From contig NZ_AP028136.1 in assembly GCF_030297555.1 (NCBI RefSeq), forward strand, positions 1,674,001 to 1,738,000: a stretch of DNA of 64,000 nucleotides, written 5' to 3'. The translations under genes and the position numbers were made by a program. The DNA comes from Polynucleobacter sp. HIN5 (GTDB lineage Bacteria; Pseudomonadota; Gammaproteobacteria; Burkholderiales; Burkholderiaceae). Positions within the stretch are counted from its first letter, which is position 1; every line of letters starts with the position of its first letter. This document shows, piece by piece, positions 17,180 through 27,461 of the stretch. The notes below the pieces were generated by a model. It was not told where the DNA came from, ran no database searches, and was given only the letters and a program-made list of their open reading frames with translations.

Positions 17180-19309
17180 ATGAACCATCTCCCCTTGCTG
17201 CTCGAGCTATTTACCGAAGAGCTTCCCCCAAAATCACTCAAACGTTTAGGCGAATCCTTTTCGCAATCAATCTACGAAAGTTTAAAGAAAGCACAGTTAC
17301 TAAGTACTAGCAGTACCTGTGAGTCATTTGCCAGCCCTAGACGTTTGGCAGTTCTCATTAGTGATGTTTTGGATCAAGCACCCGATTATCCAGTGCGCGA
17401 GAAACTCTTGCCACTCTCAATTGCCTATGATGCACAAGGTAAACCCAGTCAAGCGCTTACCAAAAAGTTGGCAAGCTTGGGTCACCCCGATACTCCGCTC
17501 GATCAATTAGAACGTAGCGGTGAAGGTAAAAATGAGGCGCTTTATTTAAATACGATTGCCACAGGTGCGCGTCTAGAATCAGCATTGCAATCGGCTTTAG
17601 CAGACGCCATCGACCAATTACCAATCGCAAAGATGATGCATTACCAGATCGAAGCGCAATCAGGTGCTATTGAAGAAGTCCAATTTGCGAGACCCGTACA
17701 CCGCATCATTGCACTACACGGATCGAAGACCCTTACGATTCATGCCTTAGGGATTGATGCAAGCAACCAAACCGAGGGGCATCGTTTCTTATCGTCTGGA
17801 ATCATTACCATTGGGGACGCGCAGCAATACGAACCCCAACTTGAGGCTGCAAAAGTAATCCCGTCATTTGCCAAACGCCGCGCTTATATTGAATCTGAGT
17901 TACAAAAGGCTGCCAAGGGTTTACGGGTTTTAATGCCAGACGCTCTTTTGGATGAGGTCACCGCCTTGGTGGAGTATCCGGCGATCTATACCTGCGAGTT
18001 TGATCCTGAGTTTTTGGAAGTTCCTCAGGAATGCTTGATTCTGACGATGCAAACCAATCAGAAATACTTTGCCTTAACTGATCAAAACGGCAAACTAAGC
18101 AATCGTTTCCTCATCGTCTCAAACATCCAAACGGATCAACCAGAGTCAATTATTTCTGGGAATGAGCGCGTTATTCGCCCCCGTTTGGCTGATGCTCGCT
18201 TCTTTTATCTTCAAGATCAAAAACGCACTCTTGAATCACGCGTTCCGGATTTAGCTAAAGTGATTTATCACAATCAATTGGGAAATCAGCTGCAACGCTC
18301 GGAGCGGGTCCGAGCCTTAGCCAGTGCAATTGCTAGTAGCCTCAATCAAGCTGGGTTTGTGCTTAACCCTCAAGAAGTTGACCGTGCGTCACAACTTGCT
18401 AAGGCTGATCTATTAACGGATATGGTTGGCGAGTTCCCTGAACTACAAGGGGTCATGGGGCGCTACTACGCCTTGGCTAATCATGAGGCGCCGGATGTTG
18501 CTGCCGCGTGTTACGAACACTATCTCCCCCGATTTGCTGGGGACTCTCTACCGGAAACTTTGGTAGGAACCGTATTGGCGATCGCCGATAAGTTAGAAAC
18601 GATTGTTGGGATTTGGGGTGTGGGTCTTGCTCCCACAGGCGATAAGGACCCTTATGCACTGCGGCGCCATGCCTTGGGGATTTGCCGTCTGCTATTAGAA
18701 AAGAATTTACCACTCAATCTCAAGCAACTGATTGGGCTTGCGAAGCAGCAGTTTTCAAATCTAGTTTTGAAGGTCGAGGTTGATGAAGAAGTTATCTATC
18801 AGTTTATTCTGGATCGATTAAAAGCATATTTAAAAGATCAAGCCGTTGATGGCGCTACATTTAGCCCCTTAGAAATTGATGCGGTCCTGAGCACCCATCC
18901 GCAAAAACTCAACGATCTCATTGCACGTTTACTGGCCATTCGAAGTTTCAATCAATTACCGCAAGCGGCCGCGCTCGCTGGAGCCAATAAGCGAATTAGT
19001 AACATCCTGAAGAAGGTCGATGGCAAAGTGAGTGCAGAGATCAATCCAAGTTTGCTCACGATTGCAGCAGAAAAAAATTTATACACGGCTCTTACTCAAT
19101 TACAACCACGCCTTGATCAAAAACTTCAAGCCCAACAATTGATTGGTCTATTGCAAGATCTAGTCTCACTCAGTAAGCCAGTCGATCAATTCTTTGCAGA
19201 TGTTATGGTGATGGATGAGAACATCGAGCTTCGAAATAATCGTCTTGCCCTACTGCAACGCCTCCACCAACAAATGAATTTAGTCGCCGATATTGGCAAA
19301 CTTGCATGA
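17180..19309 (+). CDS. glyS: glycyl-tRNA synthetase beta subunit
   Basis: 709 residues. Starts LLLELFTEELPPKSL and carries VEYPAIYTCEFDPEFLEVPQE, QTNQKYFAL and PTGDKDPYALRRHALGICRL, the HD-like core typical of GlyS. The C-terminal part is the anticodon-binding DALR-like domain. It binds tRNA and supports the alpha subunit. Its stop overlaps the gmhB start by 4 nt (ATGA). Confidence 0.96.
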   Translation: MNHLPLLLELFTEELPPKSLKRLGESFSQSIYESLKKAQLLSTSSTCESFASPRRLAVLISDVLDQAPDYPVREKLLPLSIAYDAQGKPSQALTKKLASLGHPDTPLDQLERSGEGKNEALYLNTIATGARLESALQSALADAIDQLPIAKMMHYQIEAQSGAIEEVQFARPVHRIIALHGSKTLTIHALGIDASNQTEGHRFLSSGIITIGDAQQYEPQLEAAKVIPSFAKRRAYIESELQKAAKGLRVLMPDALLDEVTALVEYPAIYTCEFDPEFLEVPQECLILTMQTNQKYFALTDQNGKLSNRFLIVSNIQTDQPESIISGNERVIRPRLADARFFYLQDQKRTLESRVPDLAKVIYHNQLGNQLQRSERVRALASAIASSLNQAGFVLNPQEVDRASQLAKADLLTDMVGEFPELQGVMGRYYALANHEAPDVAAACYEHYLPRFAGDSLPETLVGTVLAIADKLETIVGIWGVGLAPTGDKDPYALRRHALGICRLLLEKNLPLNLKQLIGLAKQQFSNLVLKVEVDEEVIYQFILDRLKAYLKDQAVDGATFSPLEIDAVLSTHPQKLNDLIARLLAIRSFNQLPQAAALAGANKRISNILKKVDGKVSAEINPSLLTIAAEKNLYTALTQLQPRLDQKLQAQQLIGLLQDLVSLSKPVDQFFADVMVMDENIELRNNRLALLQRLHQQMNLVADIGKLA

Positions 19310-19878
19310 CCGTTAAAGCTGATAAGCTCATTATTTTGGATCGTGATGGAGTAATTAATCAAGATCGCGACGATTATGTGAAGTCATGCGATGAGTGGAT
19401 CCCGATTCCCAATAGCCTAGAGGCAATCGCGCTACTCTCTCAGGCGGGCTATATCCTAACCATTGCCACCAACCAGTCGGGTATCGCCCGTGGGTATTAC
19501 AGCCTCAATGAGTTACATGCGATGCACCAGAAAATGATGGATTTGCTTAAACCACTGAGCGGCAAGATAGATAGTATTTTCTTTTGCCCCCACACCGATG
19601 CCGATCAATGCGATTGCCGCAAGCCCAAACCGGGCTTAATGCACCAAATTGCAAACCGTTATTTAAAAAGTCCTGAAAACCCTGCTTTGCCATTAAGCAA
19701 TGTTCCCATCGTGGGCGATTCACTGCGCGATCTTTTAGCAGGAACGGCTCTTGGCGCCACTCCGCACTTGGTCCTAACAGGAAAAGGCCGGGGTGTTACC
19801 AGATCTGAATTACCTAGCAATACACAGATCCATGAAGATTTAATGAGTTTTGCACAATCGATCTTGGCTCACTCATGA
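19306..19878 (+). CDS. gmhB: D-glycero-beta-D-manno-heptose-1,7-bisphosphate 7-phosphatase
   Basis: 190 residues of the HAD superfamily. Motif I is LDRDGVIN with its nucleophile Asp, motif II TNQSGIARG, and motif IV is VGDSLRDLLAG. The zinc-binding loop CPHTDADQCDC is the GmhB hallmark. It makes heptose 1-phosphate for lipopolysaccharide inner core synthesis in the cytosol. It is translationally coupled to glyS and plsC by ATGA overlaps. Histidinol phosphatase relatives share the fold, but the context and length favour GmhB. Confidence 0.9.
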   Translation: MTVKADKLIILDRDGVINQDRDDYVKSCDEWIPIPNSLEAIALLSQAGYILTIATNQSGIARGYYSLNELHAMHQKMMDLLKPLSGKIDSIFFCPHTDADQCDCRKPKPGLMHQIANRYLKSPENPALPLSNVPIVGDSLRDLLAGTALGATPHLVLTGKGRGVTRSELPSNTQIHEDLMSFAQSILAHS

Positions 19879-20615
19879 TTTGGCTTCGTTCACTCCTTTT
19901 TTTGATTAGTCTTGTAACGTACACGCCGTTCTATGCGGTTTTTTGCTTAATTACATTTCCGTTTCTAAACGAGCATACACGCTATCGCATCATTCAGTTC
20001 TGGGGTCGAAGTATTATCTTTTTCCTGGAAGTCTTTTGTGGGGTTCGGTTTGAAGTTCTAGGAAAAGAAAACATTCAGGCAGTGATTGATCAGCCTGTGG
20101 TGATTCTTAGCAAGCATCAATCGGCTTGGGAAACCATTGCGTTTTTACAGATCTTTCCTAAAGATCTCTGCTATGTTTTTAAACGTGAACTACTTTGGAT
20201 TCCGTTTTTTGGTTGGGTGATTGGCTTACTGAATATGATTCATATCAATCGCTCCGATGCGGGCGGCTCCGCAATATCGGTTGCTAATCAAGGTAAGGAG
20301 CGTTTAAAAGCAGGTAAATGGATGATTTTGTTTCCAGAGGGCACCCGTACCCCCATTGGATCCCATAAACCCTATCGCAAAGGCGGGGCCCGCTTAGCCG
20401 GACTCACGGGAGCAACCATATTACCGGTCGCCCATAATGCCGGTCGCTACTGGCCACGAAATAGTTTTTTGAAGTACCCTGGGCTCATTACAGTCTCCAT
20501 TGGACCGTCAATCCCCTCCCAAGGCAAATCTGGGGATCAATTACACGAGGCTGTAGAAACCTGGATCGAGGGTGAAATGCGACGAATTGACCCGGCGGCT
20601 TATCAAGCCAAATAA
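19875..20615 (+). CDS. plsC: 1-acyl-sn-glycerol-3-phosphate acyltransferase
   Basis: 246 residues with an N-terminal membrane helix. Acyltransferase motif I reads SKHQSAWE, an HX4E variant of HX4D that is common in this proteobacterial group; motif III is FPEGTR. It makes phosphatidic acid from lysophosphatidic acid at the inner membrane. It overlaps gmhB by 4 nt. Its stop codon ends at the base next to the rsmA stop, so the two convergent genes have no spacer. Confidence 0.9.
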   Translation: MIWLRSLLFLISLVTYTPFYAVFCLITFPFLNEHTRYRIIQFWGRSIIFFLEVFCGVRFEVLGKENIQAVIDQPVVILSKHQSAWETIAFLQIFPKDLCYVFKRELLWIPFFGWVIGLLNMIHINRSDAGGSAISVANQGKERLKAGKWMILFPEGTRTPIGSHKPYRKGGARLAGLTGATILPVAHNAGRYWPRNSFLKYPGLITVSIGPSIPSQGKSGDQLHEAVETWIEGEMRRIDPAAYQAK

Positions 20616-21407
20616 TTATTTTTCTGACAGCATCAACGCCCACTGAACATAACGCTCCACTGAAATATCTTGGGCACGCGCTTTTAGTTCCGTATCGGTC
20701 AGATTTAATTGCTCAGAAACACTCTGTAAATTACTGCGTAGCATTTTGCGACGCTGAGAAAAAGCCAAGGCTACAATTTGACTGAGCGCATCCCATTGAG
20801 CTGGTGTTAAAGAAAAATCGGCACGCGGAATCATCCGAATCACTGCTGAATCTACTTTGGGTTGCGGCTCAAACGCAGTCGGCGGCACGTCCATCAAGTA
20901 ATCGACGTGGTACCTTGCTTGCAGCATGACCGACAAGCGGCTGTACTCCGAATCGCCCGCCGGTGCAGTGATACGTTCTACAACTTCAGCCTGTAACATA
21001 AAGATTTGTTCATCGACCCATGGCGCTGCAGCAATCAGATGAAAGAGCAACGGCGATGAAATGTTATATGGTAGGTTGCCAATGAAGGCGCAGCGCTCTT
21101 TCAATAGCTTAGCTTGCTTAGCCCAGCTAGCAAAATCAAATTGAAGGGCATCCCCTTCGTGAATAATTAGGCCGTCTAAGCGCTCTCGCTGTTTTGCTTC
21201 TTGCCATGTATGAACAATGTCACGATCGATCTCAAGAACCTCGAGCTTTTCAAGGCGCTCAAGTAAGGGTCGGGTTAAAGCACCCAATCCTGGACCAATT
21301 TCAAGAACGTGCATGCCAGGCGTAGGATTTAAAGCATTCACAATCGCAGCAATGACTCCCTGATCCATCAGGAAGTTCTGACCAAAGCGCTTACGTGCTC
21401 GATGCAT
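20616..21407 (-). CDS. rsmA: 16S rRNA (A1518/A1519) dimethyltransferase RsmA
   Basis: 263 residues. The SAM site is VLEIGPGLGALTRPLLE, and motif IV is FIGNLPYNISSPL. KRFGQNFLMDQGV is the standard start. It dimethylates two adenines in 16S rRNA helix 45 late in 30S assembly. It overlaps pdxA by 17 nt, as commonly seen in the lptD-surA-pdxA-rsmA cluster. Confidence 0.96.
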   Translation of the reverse strand: MHRARKRFGQNFLMDQGVIAAIVNALNPTPGMHVLEIGPGLGALTRPLLERLEKLEVLEIDRDIVHTWQEAKQRERLDGLIIHEGDALQFDFASWAKQAKLLKERCAFIGNLPYNISSPLLFHLIAAAPWVDEQIFMLQAEVVERITAPAGDSEYSRLSVMLQARYHVDYLMDVPPTAFEPQPKVDSAVIRMIPRADFSLTPAQWDALSQIVALAFSQRRKMLRSNLQSVSEQLNLTDTELKARAQDISVERYVQWALMLSEK

Positions 21408-22386
21408 CGTGCTTCAATTTCGTGAGAGCCAACTCTCTTGCGAGGCGAAGAGCAGCAAACATGCTGCGCCAATCCGCCCTACCCTGCCCAGCGATATCGA
21501 GAGCTGTGCCATGATCAACGGAGGTGCGGATGTATGAGAGACCCAGAGTAACATTCACTCCCTCCGTAAAACTTGCAAACTTAAAGGGGGCTAAACCTTG
21601 ATCATGGTACATCGCTAAGACTGCATCAAATGAACTCAAGCGATCCGCATGAAATAAGGTATCGGCCGGGTACGGCCCAAAAGCCAGGATCCCTTCATGT
21701 TTAGCAGCCTCAATCACAGGAATAATCACTTCATGTTCCTCGCGACCAAGATGACCATCCTCTCCAGCGTGGGGATTTAAGCCAGTCACCGCAATGCGAG
21801 GCTTTGCTATCCCAAAGCGCGCCTGTAAATCTTGTTGCATGATTCTCAGGGTCTTTAATAACGACTCAAACTGAATAGCGCCAGCAACCTGACGAATAGG
21901 CAAATGGGTGGTGGCAAGAGCAACTCGCAAGGCGATTGCCTGGCCTTTGCCACTAAGTGCCTGAGGGATTTCGCCACATAACATCATGACGACCTGGTGC
22001 TGGTGATCGAGGTCAGCCAAAAACTCAGTATGCCCTGTAAATGGTGACTGCGGTGTATCCAAAATACTTTTTTGAACCGGAGCAGTAACCAGTGCATGAT
22101 GTTGACCAACTCGACATGAATCGCTAGCCTTACGAATCAAAGAAAGTACGTACTGCGCACTAGCCGGATTAAGAACACCCGGTTGTGGTGGGTAATTTAG
22201 AGGGATATGCAAAATTTGGATTTGGGGTGGCAATGCCTCATTTGTAAATAACTGCCGATCACCAAATAAGCCAACTTCCACATCCGCATAAGCTGCTACG
22301 AAGGCCTTGGCAGCCGCTAATGAAACTTCAGGACCAACGCCAGCTGGCTCCCCAGTACTCAGTGCGAGCTTAACGGACTTGCTCAT
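21391..22386 (-). CDS. pdxA: 4-hydroxythreonine-4-phosphate dehydrogenase PdxA
   Basis: 331 residues. STGEPAGVGPEV is the N-terminal motif; the metal-binding histidines lie in FTGHTEFLAD, GLNPHAGEDGHLGREE and MYHDQGLAPFK. It is an NAD-dependent enzyme of the DXP-dependent pyridoxal phosphate pathway. It overlaps both neighbours by 17 nt, so all four genes of the cluster are probably translated from one message. Confidence 0.95.
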   Translation of the reverse strand: MSKSVKLALSTGEPAGVGPEVSLAAAKAFVAAYADVEVGLFGDRQLFTNEALPPQIQILHIPLNYPPQPGVLNPASAQYVLSLIRKASDSCRVGQHHALVTAPVQKSILDTPQSPFTGHTEFLADLDHQHQVVMMLCGEIPQALSGKGQAIALRVALATTHLPIRQVAGAIQFESLLKTLRIMQQDLQARFGIAKPRIAVTGLNPHAGEDGHLGREEHEVIIPVIEAAKHEGILAFGPYPADTLFHADRLSSFDAVLAMYHDQGLAPFKFASFTEGVNVTLGLSYIRTSVDHGTALDIAGQGRADWRSMFAALRLARELALTKLKHDASST

Positions 22387-23812
22387 CCAGATTCAAAATC
22401 TTGACAGTCGCCGTATCGCGCAATTGGCGCAACCAGTCTTGGTAAGCTTGCTCGAACTTACGCTCTCGAATGGCGGCTCGAGCAAACTCGCGTTGCTTCT
22501 CAACCGTTAGTTGCGCATCGCGCCGCTCTAGCACTTGAATTAAATGCCAACCAAATTCGGTCTTAACCGGATCGCTCACTTCGCCGATTTGCAAACGGTT
22601 CATGGCAATCTCGAATGGAGGCACCAATTCGCCAGGACCCATCCAGCCCAATATACCGCCGTTCTGGGCTGAGCCATCTTCCGAGAATTTCTTTGCTAAA
22701 GACTCAAAATCAGCGGTCTTGGCACGAATCTGATCACGATAGCCTTGTAGGCGTCGCTCGACATCCGCATCTTGCAATCCTTGACGATGACGAATCAGGA
22801 TATGTCGCGCTAGTGTTTGCGTAACAATCATATTCTGCGGGGTAAGATCCGCGGGATTGGTATTACTGGTTGCTGCGCGTGCTCCAGTGCCACTGGCGCG
22901 TCGATCCATTACTTTTAAAACATGAAAGCCGGCTGGGCTTCGCACCACCGATGGTGCTACCTGGCCAGGACCAAGATTGCGCACCACCTCAACAAAGATT
23001 TGAGGTAAACGATCTTGGGTTCGATAGCCAAGATCCTGAAACTTAATACGAGCGTTTTCTTTATTAGCTTGAGCACCCAATTGCATAAAATCAGCGTCAC
23101 CACGTGCTTCCTTTAATATGGTTTCGGCGCGCTTTCTGGCCTCAGCTTGAGCGCTTGGACCAGCCCCCTCTTCGACCGGGATAAAAATTTGAGCAACCGC
23201 AATCTCTTCAGGACCCGAGCCTGCTGCGGCAGGCTCTGTCCCGCGACGCTGCATCTGCTCGACAATAAAGTTATCGATTTCAGCATCGGAGATCTTAATT
23301 TGTGAGTCAACCTCTCGCTCTCGTAAACGCGCTTTTAGAACATCCTCACGCAATAACTCACGATAGCGCTGGAAACTCATGCCTGATTTAGTGACTGTCT
23401 CCCGAAATTCATTGAAGGTCAACTTATTGCGAGTTGCAATATCTTCAATAATCTTATTGAGCTCTTTTTCATTGACAGCTAAACCGGTTTGCTCAGCTTC
23501 TTGAATTTGAATCTTCTCTAAGATCAAGTTCTCAAGAACTTGCTTACGCAGCTCATCACCCTCTGGCAGTTTTTTTCCTCCGGCTGGTGCTTGCTTTTGA
23601 ATCGAAGCAATTCGATCATCAATTTCTTTACGTGTTACAACCCCGGTGTTAACAACTGCTACCACCCCATCAATATTGATGATCTTAGGCTCATTGGCAG
23701 AAAGATTATTTTGTGCGCCTAATGGCTGACTAAACAGCACGCCCAAGAATCCAAATGCCATCAAATAACGGAGCACAGTGAACTTTTGGAATGAATCACG
23801 ACACAAAGTCAT
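22370..23812 (-). CDS. surA: periplasmic chaperone/peptidyl-prolyl isomerase SurA
   Basis: 480 residues. A signal peptide ends near LGAQN. The N-terminal SurA domain follows (INIDGVVAVVNTGVVTRKEID), then two parvulin PPIC domains at roughly 205-310 (EIAVAQIFIPVEEG) and 340-445 (TLARHILIRHRQG, NGGILGWMGPGELVPPFE). It escorts outer-membrane proteins through the periplasm. Its ATG overlaps the lptD stop by 1 nt (TAATG), coupling it to one of its own client proteins. Confidence 0.94.
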   Translation of the reverse strand: MTLCRDSFQKFTVLRYLMAFGFLGVLFSQPLGAQNNLSANEPKIINIDGVVAVVNTGVVTRKEIDDRIASIQKQAPAGGKKLPEGDELRKQVLENLILEKIQIQEAEQTGLAVNEKELNKIIEDIATRNKLTFNEFRETVTKSGMSFQRYRELLREDVLKARLREREVDSQIKISDAEIDNFIVEQMQRRGTEPAAAGSGPEEIAVAQIFIPVEEGAGPSAQAEARKRAETILKEARGDADFMQLGAQANKENARIKFQDLGYRTQDRLPQIFVEVVRNLGPGQVAPSVVRSPAGFHVLKVMDRRASGTGARAATSNTNPADLTPQNMIVTQTLARHILIRHRQGLQDADVERRLQGYRDQIRAKTADFESLAKKFSEDGSAQNGGILGWMGPGELVPPFEIAMNRLQIGEVSDPVKTEFGWHLIQVLERRDAQLTVEKQREFARAAIRERKFEQAYQDWLRQLRDTATVKILNLDEQVR

Positions 23813-26409
23813 TATTGATAATTTTCGTAGGGTGAAGGTGGCAAAGGCTTAGCTACTGGTTGGTATCCAGGTACGTTCAGGCGCATCACATCGACTGGGT
23901 TATTTCCAACACTAGCAAAACCTCTAAATTCTAATTGAAAAAGGACTTGGGTAGTGGTGATCTGGGAGGTGTTACGGGCTTGGGAGTAAGCAAAACGAGC
24001 GGTCCAACAATCTTCGTCGTACTGCAATCCCACCAATGTGTTTAAGGTCTTTGCTGTCAAGGCATCGTATCCCCAACGGCCCAATACACGATATTTTTTA
24101 AATATTGGCCACTCACCAAATACATTGTATTGATCGGTCTGAGTCACGCCCGTATTACCAGCTATCGTCGGAGGGTTCCAGACGTTACGATACGCAAAAT
24201 TAAGGCTACGTCCAGGGGTGGGTCGCCACCCTGCACCCACACTGCTTTGCACAAAGCGGTTGAGTTGGGTGTTGTACTGCCCAAACAAATCGACGTTAAA
24301 GTTCCCTAGCAAACGGATCGTACTGGCACCCAGTGTATCGGAGTATCGCGTGGGGTTTTGGATCGTGCCATTTAAACCCACTCGTTGACCTGTGAAATCT
24401 TGGCGCTGGGCCAGCGTTACTGTAGCTCGCTCTGCACCAGTATTCGTTTCTAAAACACGGCTCGTTAATCCCATGGTTAATTTATTGTTATCAGCCACGC
24501 GGTCATTACCCACAAAGGTGTTCTCACTAAATATTTGAGTAATACCAAAGCCCGCATCAGCAGTATCAAATAGTGGGGTCTGCGCCTGACTCTGGAATGG
24601 GGTGTAGACATAAAAAGCTCGAGGCTCCATGGTCACAATCATGTCGCGCCCAAAAAAGCCTTTCATTTCGGTTGCATCGCGCTCAAACGCCAAACCTGAA
24701 TCCAAGCTAAAGGTTGGCAAAGCAAATCCTTGAATGGGTTGATTTAACGATTGATTAATCGAAGTCGATGGACTATTTGTGAGCACGCCAGAATATTGAT
24801 TGGCTTGAAAACTAAGTTTTGGCTTTAAGTAATAGCCAGGGGTAATTTGGGGCATGGCAATGCTGCCCCGAATCACCGTTCGATCGGCCTGAGTAAATGA
24901 GCCTCCCTGGGGCATTCCGGATGCAGGCGCATACAAATTATTGGTGTTGTATGAAAAGCGAGTGAAATCCGCGCCGAATGTAATATCGGGAGTTCGATTA
25001 AATCCACCCGAGAATGATCCAGGGGTACCCAAGGCACGCTGATTACGATAATTGGCGGTAACTTGCGGAAGGATGTTGTAGGGAGAAGTAACCGGTGCCG
25101 TTGGGTCTGGCTGCAAAGTTTGAAAGGTCAGTGCTCGTGCTGTGAAATTCCAGTTTTTAATTCCGCCATAGTTAGTTCCCACCTCTTGCCGGAACTGATT
25201 CGTCACTGCGCCGCCGATGCCGTACGAGAAATCAATCGGATATAAGTTATCCGACACCTTACTGACATTCGCGTATCCATTCCACGCTCGGCCTAACATT
25301 TGTCGCTGTTGCCAGTCGTACTTCCAGCGATCGCGTCCTAAAATTTTGTCGTAGTTCAAGAACTGACCACTCAACGTTCCTGAATACTTGGGATCAATGT
25401 AACGAAAATCGCCGCCTAGTAATGTCCCGCGATGATTCATGAACCGAGGTGTAACGGTAAGATCGCGATTGGGTGCAATATTGACGTAATAAGGCTGGGC
25501 AATATCTAAACCATTATTCGAGTTATAACCAATCACAGGTGCCAACAATCCAGAGCGACGTTGATTTGAGGTAGGCAAACTAAAGTAAGGTGCATACGCA
25601 ATCGGCACATCAAAAAAACGCATCACGCCATTGCGGCCCGTCATTTGTTTTTGTTCTTGATCAACCTCAATCTGACTAGCTGTGAAATACCAATCTAAAT
25701 TGTCTGGACTGCAGGTGGTATAGGTGGCTTTATCGAAGAGAAAGACGTCGGCCGACTCAATCGTTAACTTATTCGCTTGACCACGCCCGCGCACCTCCCG
25801 AAGCTCATACTTCGGTTTATCCATCTCGCCTTCGCGTGCATCGACCTTAAAGCGTGCGCGTGGTCCCGAGAACTGAGTATTTCCTTTAATAAGTTCAACA
25901 TTACCAATTAAATTTGCAATATCAGTATCGGGGTCATAATTAATTTCATCAGCCTTAATGACGGTGTCGTTCCGACGAATTTGAGCACGTCCCTTCAAGT
26001 TCATTTGACGATCAACCACACCATCAATTTCATCGCTAAAGGAGAAGGTCAAGGCCTCACTATCTGGAATCGGTTTGCCAACCCGTAACTGATCATCTAA
26101 CTTTAAAACCGTTACCTCAGCCCGGCTAGGAACTAAAGTTGTGGTTGGGAGGGATCCAACTGGCAGTGGTCGAGGCGACTCACCAATCGGAATAGGGGCT
26201 TGCTTTTGTAACTCTTGTTGAGTCTGGTTTTGTTGTGGCGATGGCAGTAATGGTGAAATGGTATTAACAACTGGGCCCAAGTTTTGGGCCATCAGCGGCA
26301 TGGCTAGCATTAAAGGGGTGAGCATTAACCCCCGGCCCAGGATCGCGTACGGGGTCTTTAAAGATGCGAGATAGGCGCTGATGCCGGCGCGAAGGCGATA
26401 ATGACTCAT
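23812..26409 (-). CDS. lptD: LPS-assembly outer-membrane protein LptD
   Basis: 865 residues. Signal peptide ending near LMAQN, a proline- and glutamine-rich linker, an LptA-like beta-jellyroll (about 110-240; DTVIKADEINYDPDTD), then the 26-strand barrel. With LptE it inserts lipopolysaccharide in the outer leaflet. I see only two cysteines, in TTCSPDN and EDCWTARF, where E. coli has four, so a single disulfide would link jellyroll and barrel. It starts the lptD-surA-pdxA-rsmA run and is divergent from amgK with only 32 nt between the start codons. Confidence 0.94.
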   Translation of the reverse strand: MSHYRLRAGISAYLASLKTPYAILGRGLMLTPLMLAMPLMAQNLGPVVNTISPLLPSPQQNQTQQELQKQAPIPIGESPRPLPVGSLPTTTLVPSRAEVTVLKLDDQLRVGKPIPDSEALTFSFSDEIDGVVDRQMNLKGRAQIRRNDTVIKADEINYDPDTDIANLIGNVELIKGNTQFSGPRARFKVDAREGEMDKPKYELREVRGRGQANKLTIESADVFLFDKATYTTCSPDNLDWYFTASQIEVDQEQKQMTGRNGVMRFFDVPIAYAPYFSLPTSNQRRSGLLAPVIGYNSNNGLDIAQPYYVNIAPNRDLTVTPRFMNHRGTLLGGDFRYIDPKYSGTLSGQFLNYDKILGRDRWKYDWQQRQMLGRAWNGYANVSKVSDNLYPIDFSYGIGGAVTNQFRQEVGTNYGGIKNWNFTARALTFQTLQPDPTAPVTSPYNILPQVTANYRNQRALGTPGSFSGGFNRTPDITFGADFTRFSYNTNNLYAPASGMPQGGSFTQADRTVIRGSIAMPQITPGYYLKPKLSFQANQYSGVLTNSPSTSINQSLNQPIQGFALPTFSLDSGLAFERDATEMKGFFGRDMIVTMEPRAFYVYTPFQSQAQTPLFDTADAGFGITQIFSENTFVGNDRVADNNKLTMGLTSRVLETNTGAERATVTLAQRQDFTGQRVGLNGTIQNPTRYSDTLGASTIRLLGNFNVDLFGQYNTQLNRFVQSSVGAGWRPTPGRSLNFAYRNVWNPPTIAGNTGVTQTDQYNVFGEWPIFKKYRVLGRWGYDALTAKTLNTLVGLQYDEDCWTARFAYSQARNTSQITTTQVLFQLEFRGFASVGNNPVDVMRLNVPGYQPVAKPLPPSPYENYQ

Positions 26410-26441
26410 GGATCCTGACAGCCTTATTATACGAATCGATC

Positions 26442-27461
26442 ATGCCTGACAATCGCTTAATTCAACTGAATCAATGGCTTGATAGCCAAGTAGGCCGCTG
26501 GGGGCTAGAGACTGCCAGCTTGGCCCCTGCTTCCTCAGATGCGAGCTTTCGGCGCTACTTCCGAATTGCCAGCTCTCACCCCCAATATCCCAGCCTGATT
26601 GTGATGGATGCCCCACCCGATAAAGAGGCCGTTTTACCCTTTATTCAGGTCGCCAATCTTTTGAAAGATGCAGGTCTTCATGTACCACTCATTCTTGAAG
26701 AAAGCCAGGAAAAAGGATTCCTACTCCTCAGTGATTTAGGAAGCAAGACCTATCTGAGCGCCTTATCACCTAGTAATGCAAAAGCGCTTTACCGAGATGC
26801 CAGCCAAGCCTTGGTAAAAATGCAGCTTGCGAGTCGTGAGGGTGTTTTACCCCCCTATGATGATGCAACCCTGCAGCGCGAACTCGATCTATTTGATGCG
26901 TGGTATTTAAAGCGCCATCATCAATATGCTTTGAGTAATGATGAGAAAAATCAACTTCACGCGATCTTTCAGTTGATTAAAGAAAATAATCTTGCCCAAT
27001 CGCAGGTATACGTCCATCGCGATTTTCATTCGCGCAATTTAATGCATTGCTCACCTAATAATCCCGGGGTTTTGGATTTTCAAGATGCCCTATATGGTCC
27101 GATTACGTATGACATCGTCTCTTTATTACGCGACGCTTATATTGAGTGGACCGAAGAAGAGGTGCTTGATTTCTTGATTGAGTATTGGGATATGGCTCGC
27201 GCCTCCGGCTTGAAAGTTCCGTCTGATTTTGCTGATTTTTATCGGGACTTTGAATGGATGGGCCTACAGCGTCACCTGAAAGTTTTGGGTATCTTTGCGC
27301 GCTTATATCATCGTGATGGCAAAGCCAATTACTTAAACGATATTCCCTTGGTTCTCAAATACACGCGTGCGGTTGCAAATCGTTACAGCTGCTTTAAGCC
27401 TCTTTTGCGGATTTTGGATCAAGTCGTTAAGCAGTCGTCTTCAACTGTTCACCATCGATGA
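26442..27461 (+). CDS. amgK: N-acetylmuramate/N-acetylglucosamine kinase AmgK
   Basis: 339 residues of the aminoglycoside phosphotransferase fold. Brenner's motif is VHRDFHSRNLM and the metal site is VLDFQDALYGPITYDIVSLLRD. In Pseudomonas and many beta- and gammaproteobacteria AmgK phosphorylates the anomeric position of MurNAc in the peptidoglycan recycling route that bypasses de novo UDP-MurNAc synthesis and so confers fosfomycin tolerance. The next gene, overlapping by 4 nt, encodes its partner MurU, which makes the assignment strong. Confidence 0.9.
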   Translation: MPDNRLIQLNQWLDSQVGRWGLETASLAPASSDASFRRYFRIASSHPQYPSLIVMDAPPDKEAVLPFIQVANLLKDAGLHVPLILEESQEKGFLLLSDLGSKTYLSALSPSNAKALYRDASQALVKMQLASREGVLPPYDDATLQRELDLFDAWYLKRHHQYALSNDEKNQLHAIFQLIKENNLAQSQVYVHRDFHSRNLMHCSPNNPGVLDFQDALYGPITYDIVSLLRDAYIEWTEEEVLDFLIEYWDMARASGLKVPSDFADFYRDFEWMGLQRHLKVLGIFARLYHRDGKANYLNDIPLVLKYTRAVANRYSCFKPLLRILDQVVKQSSSTVHHR

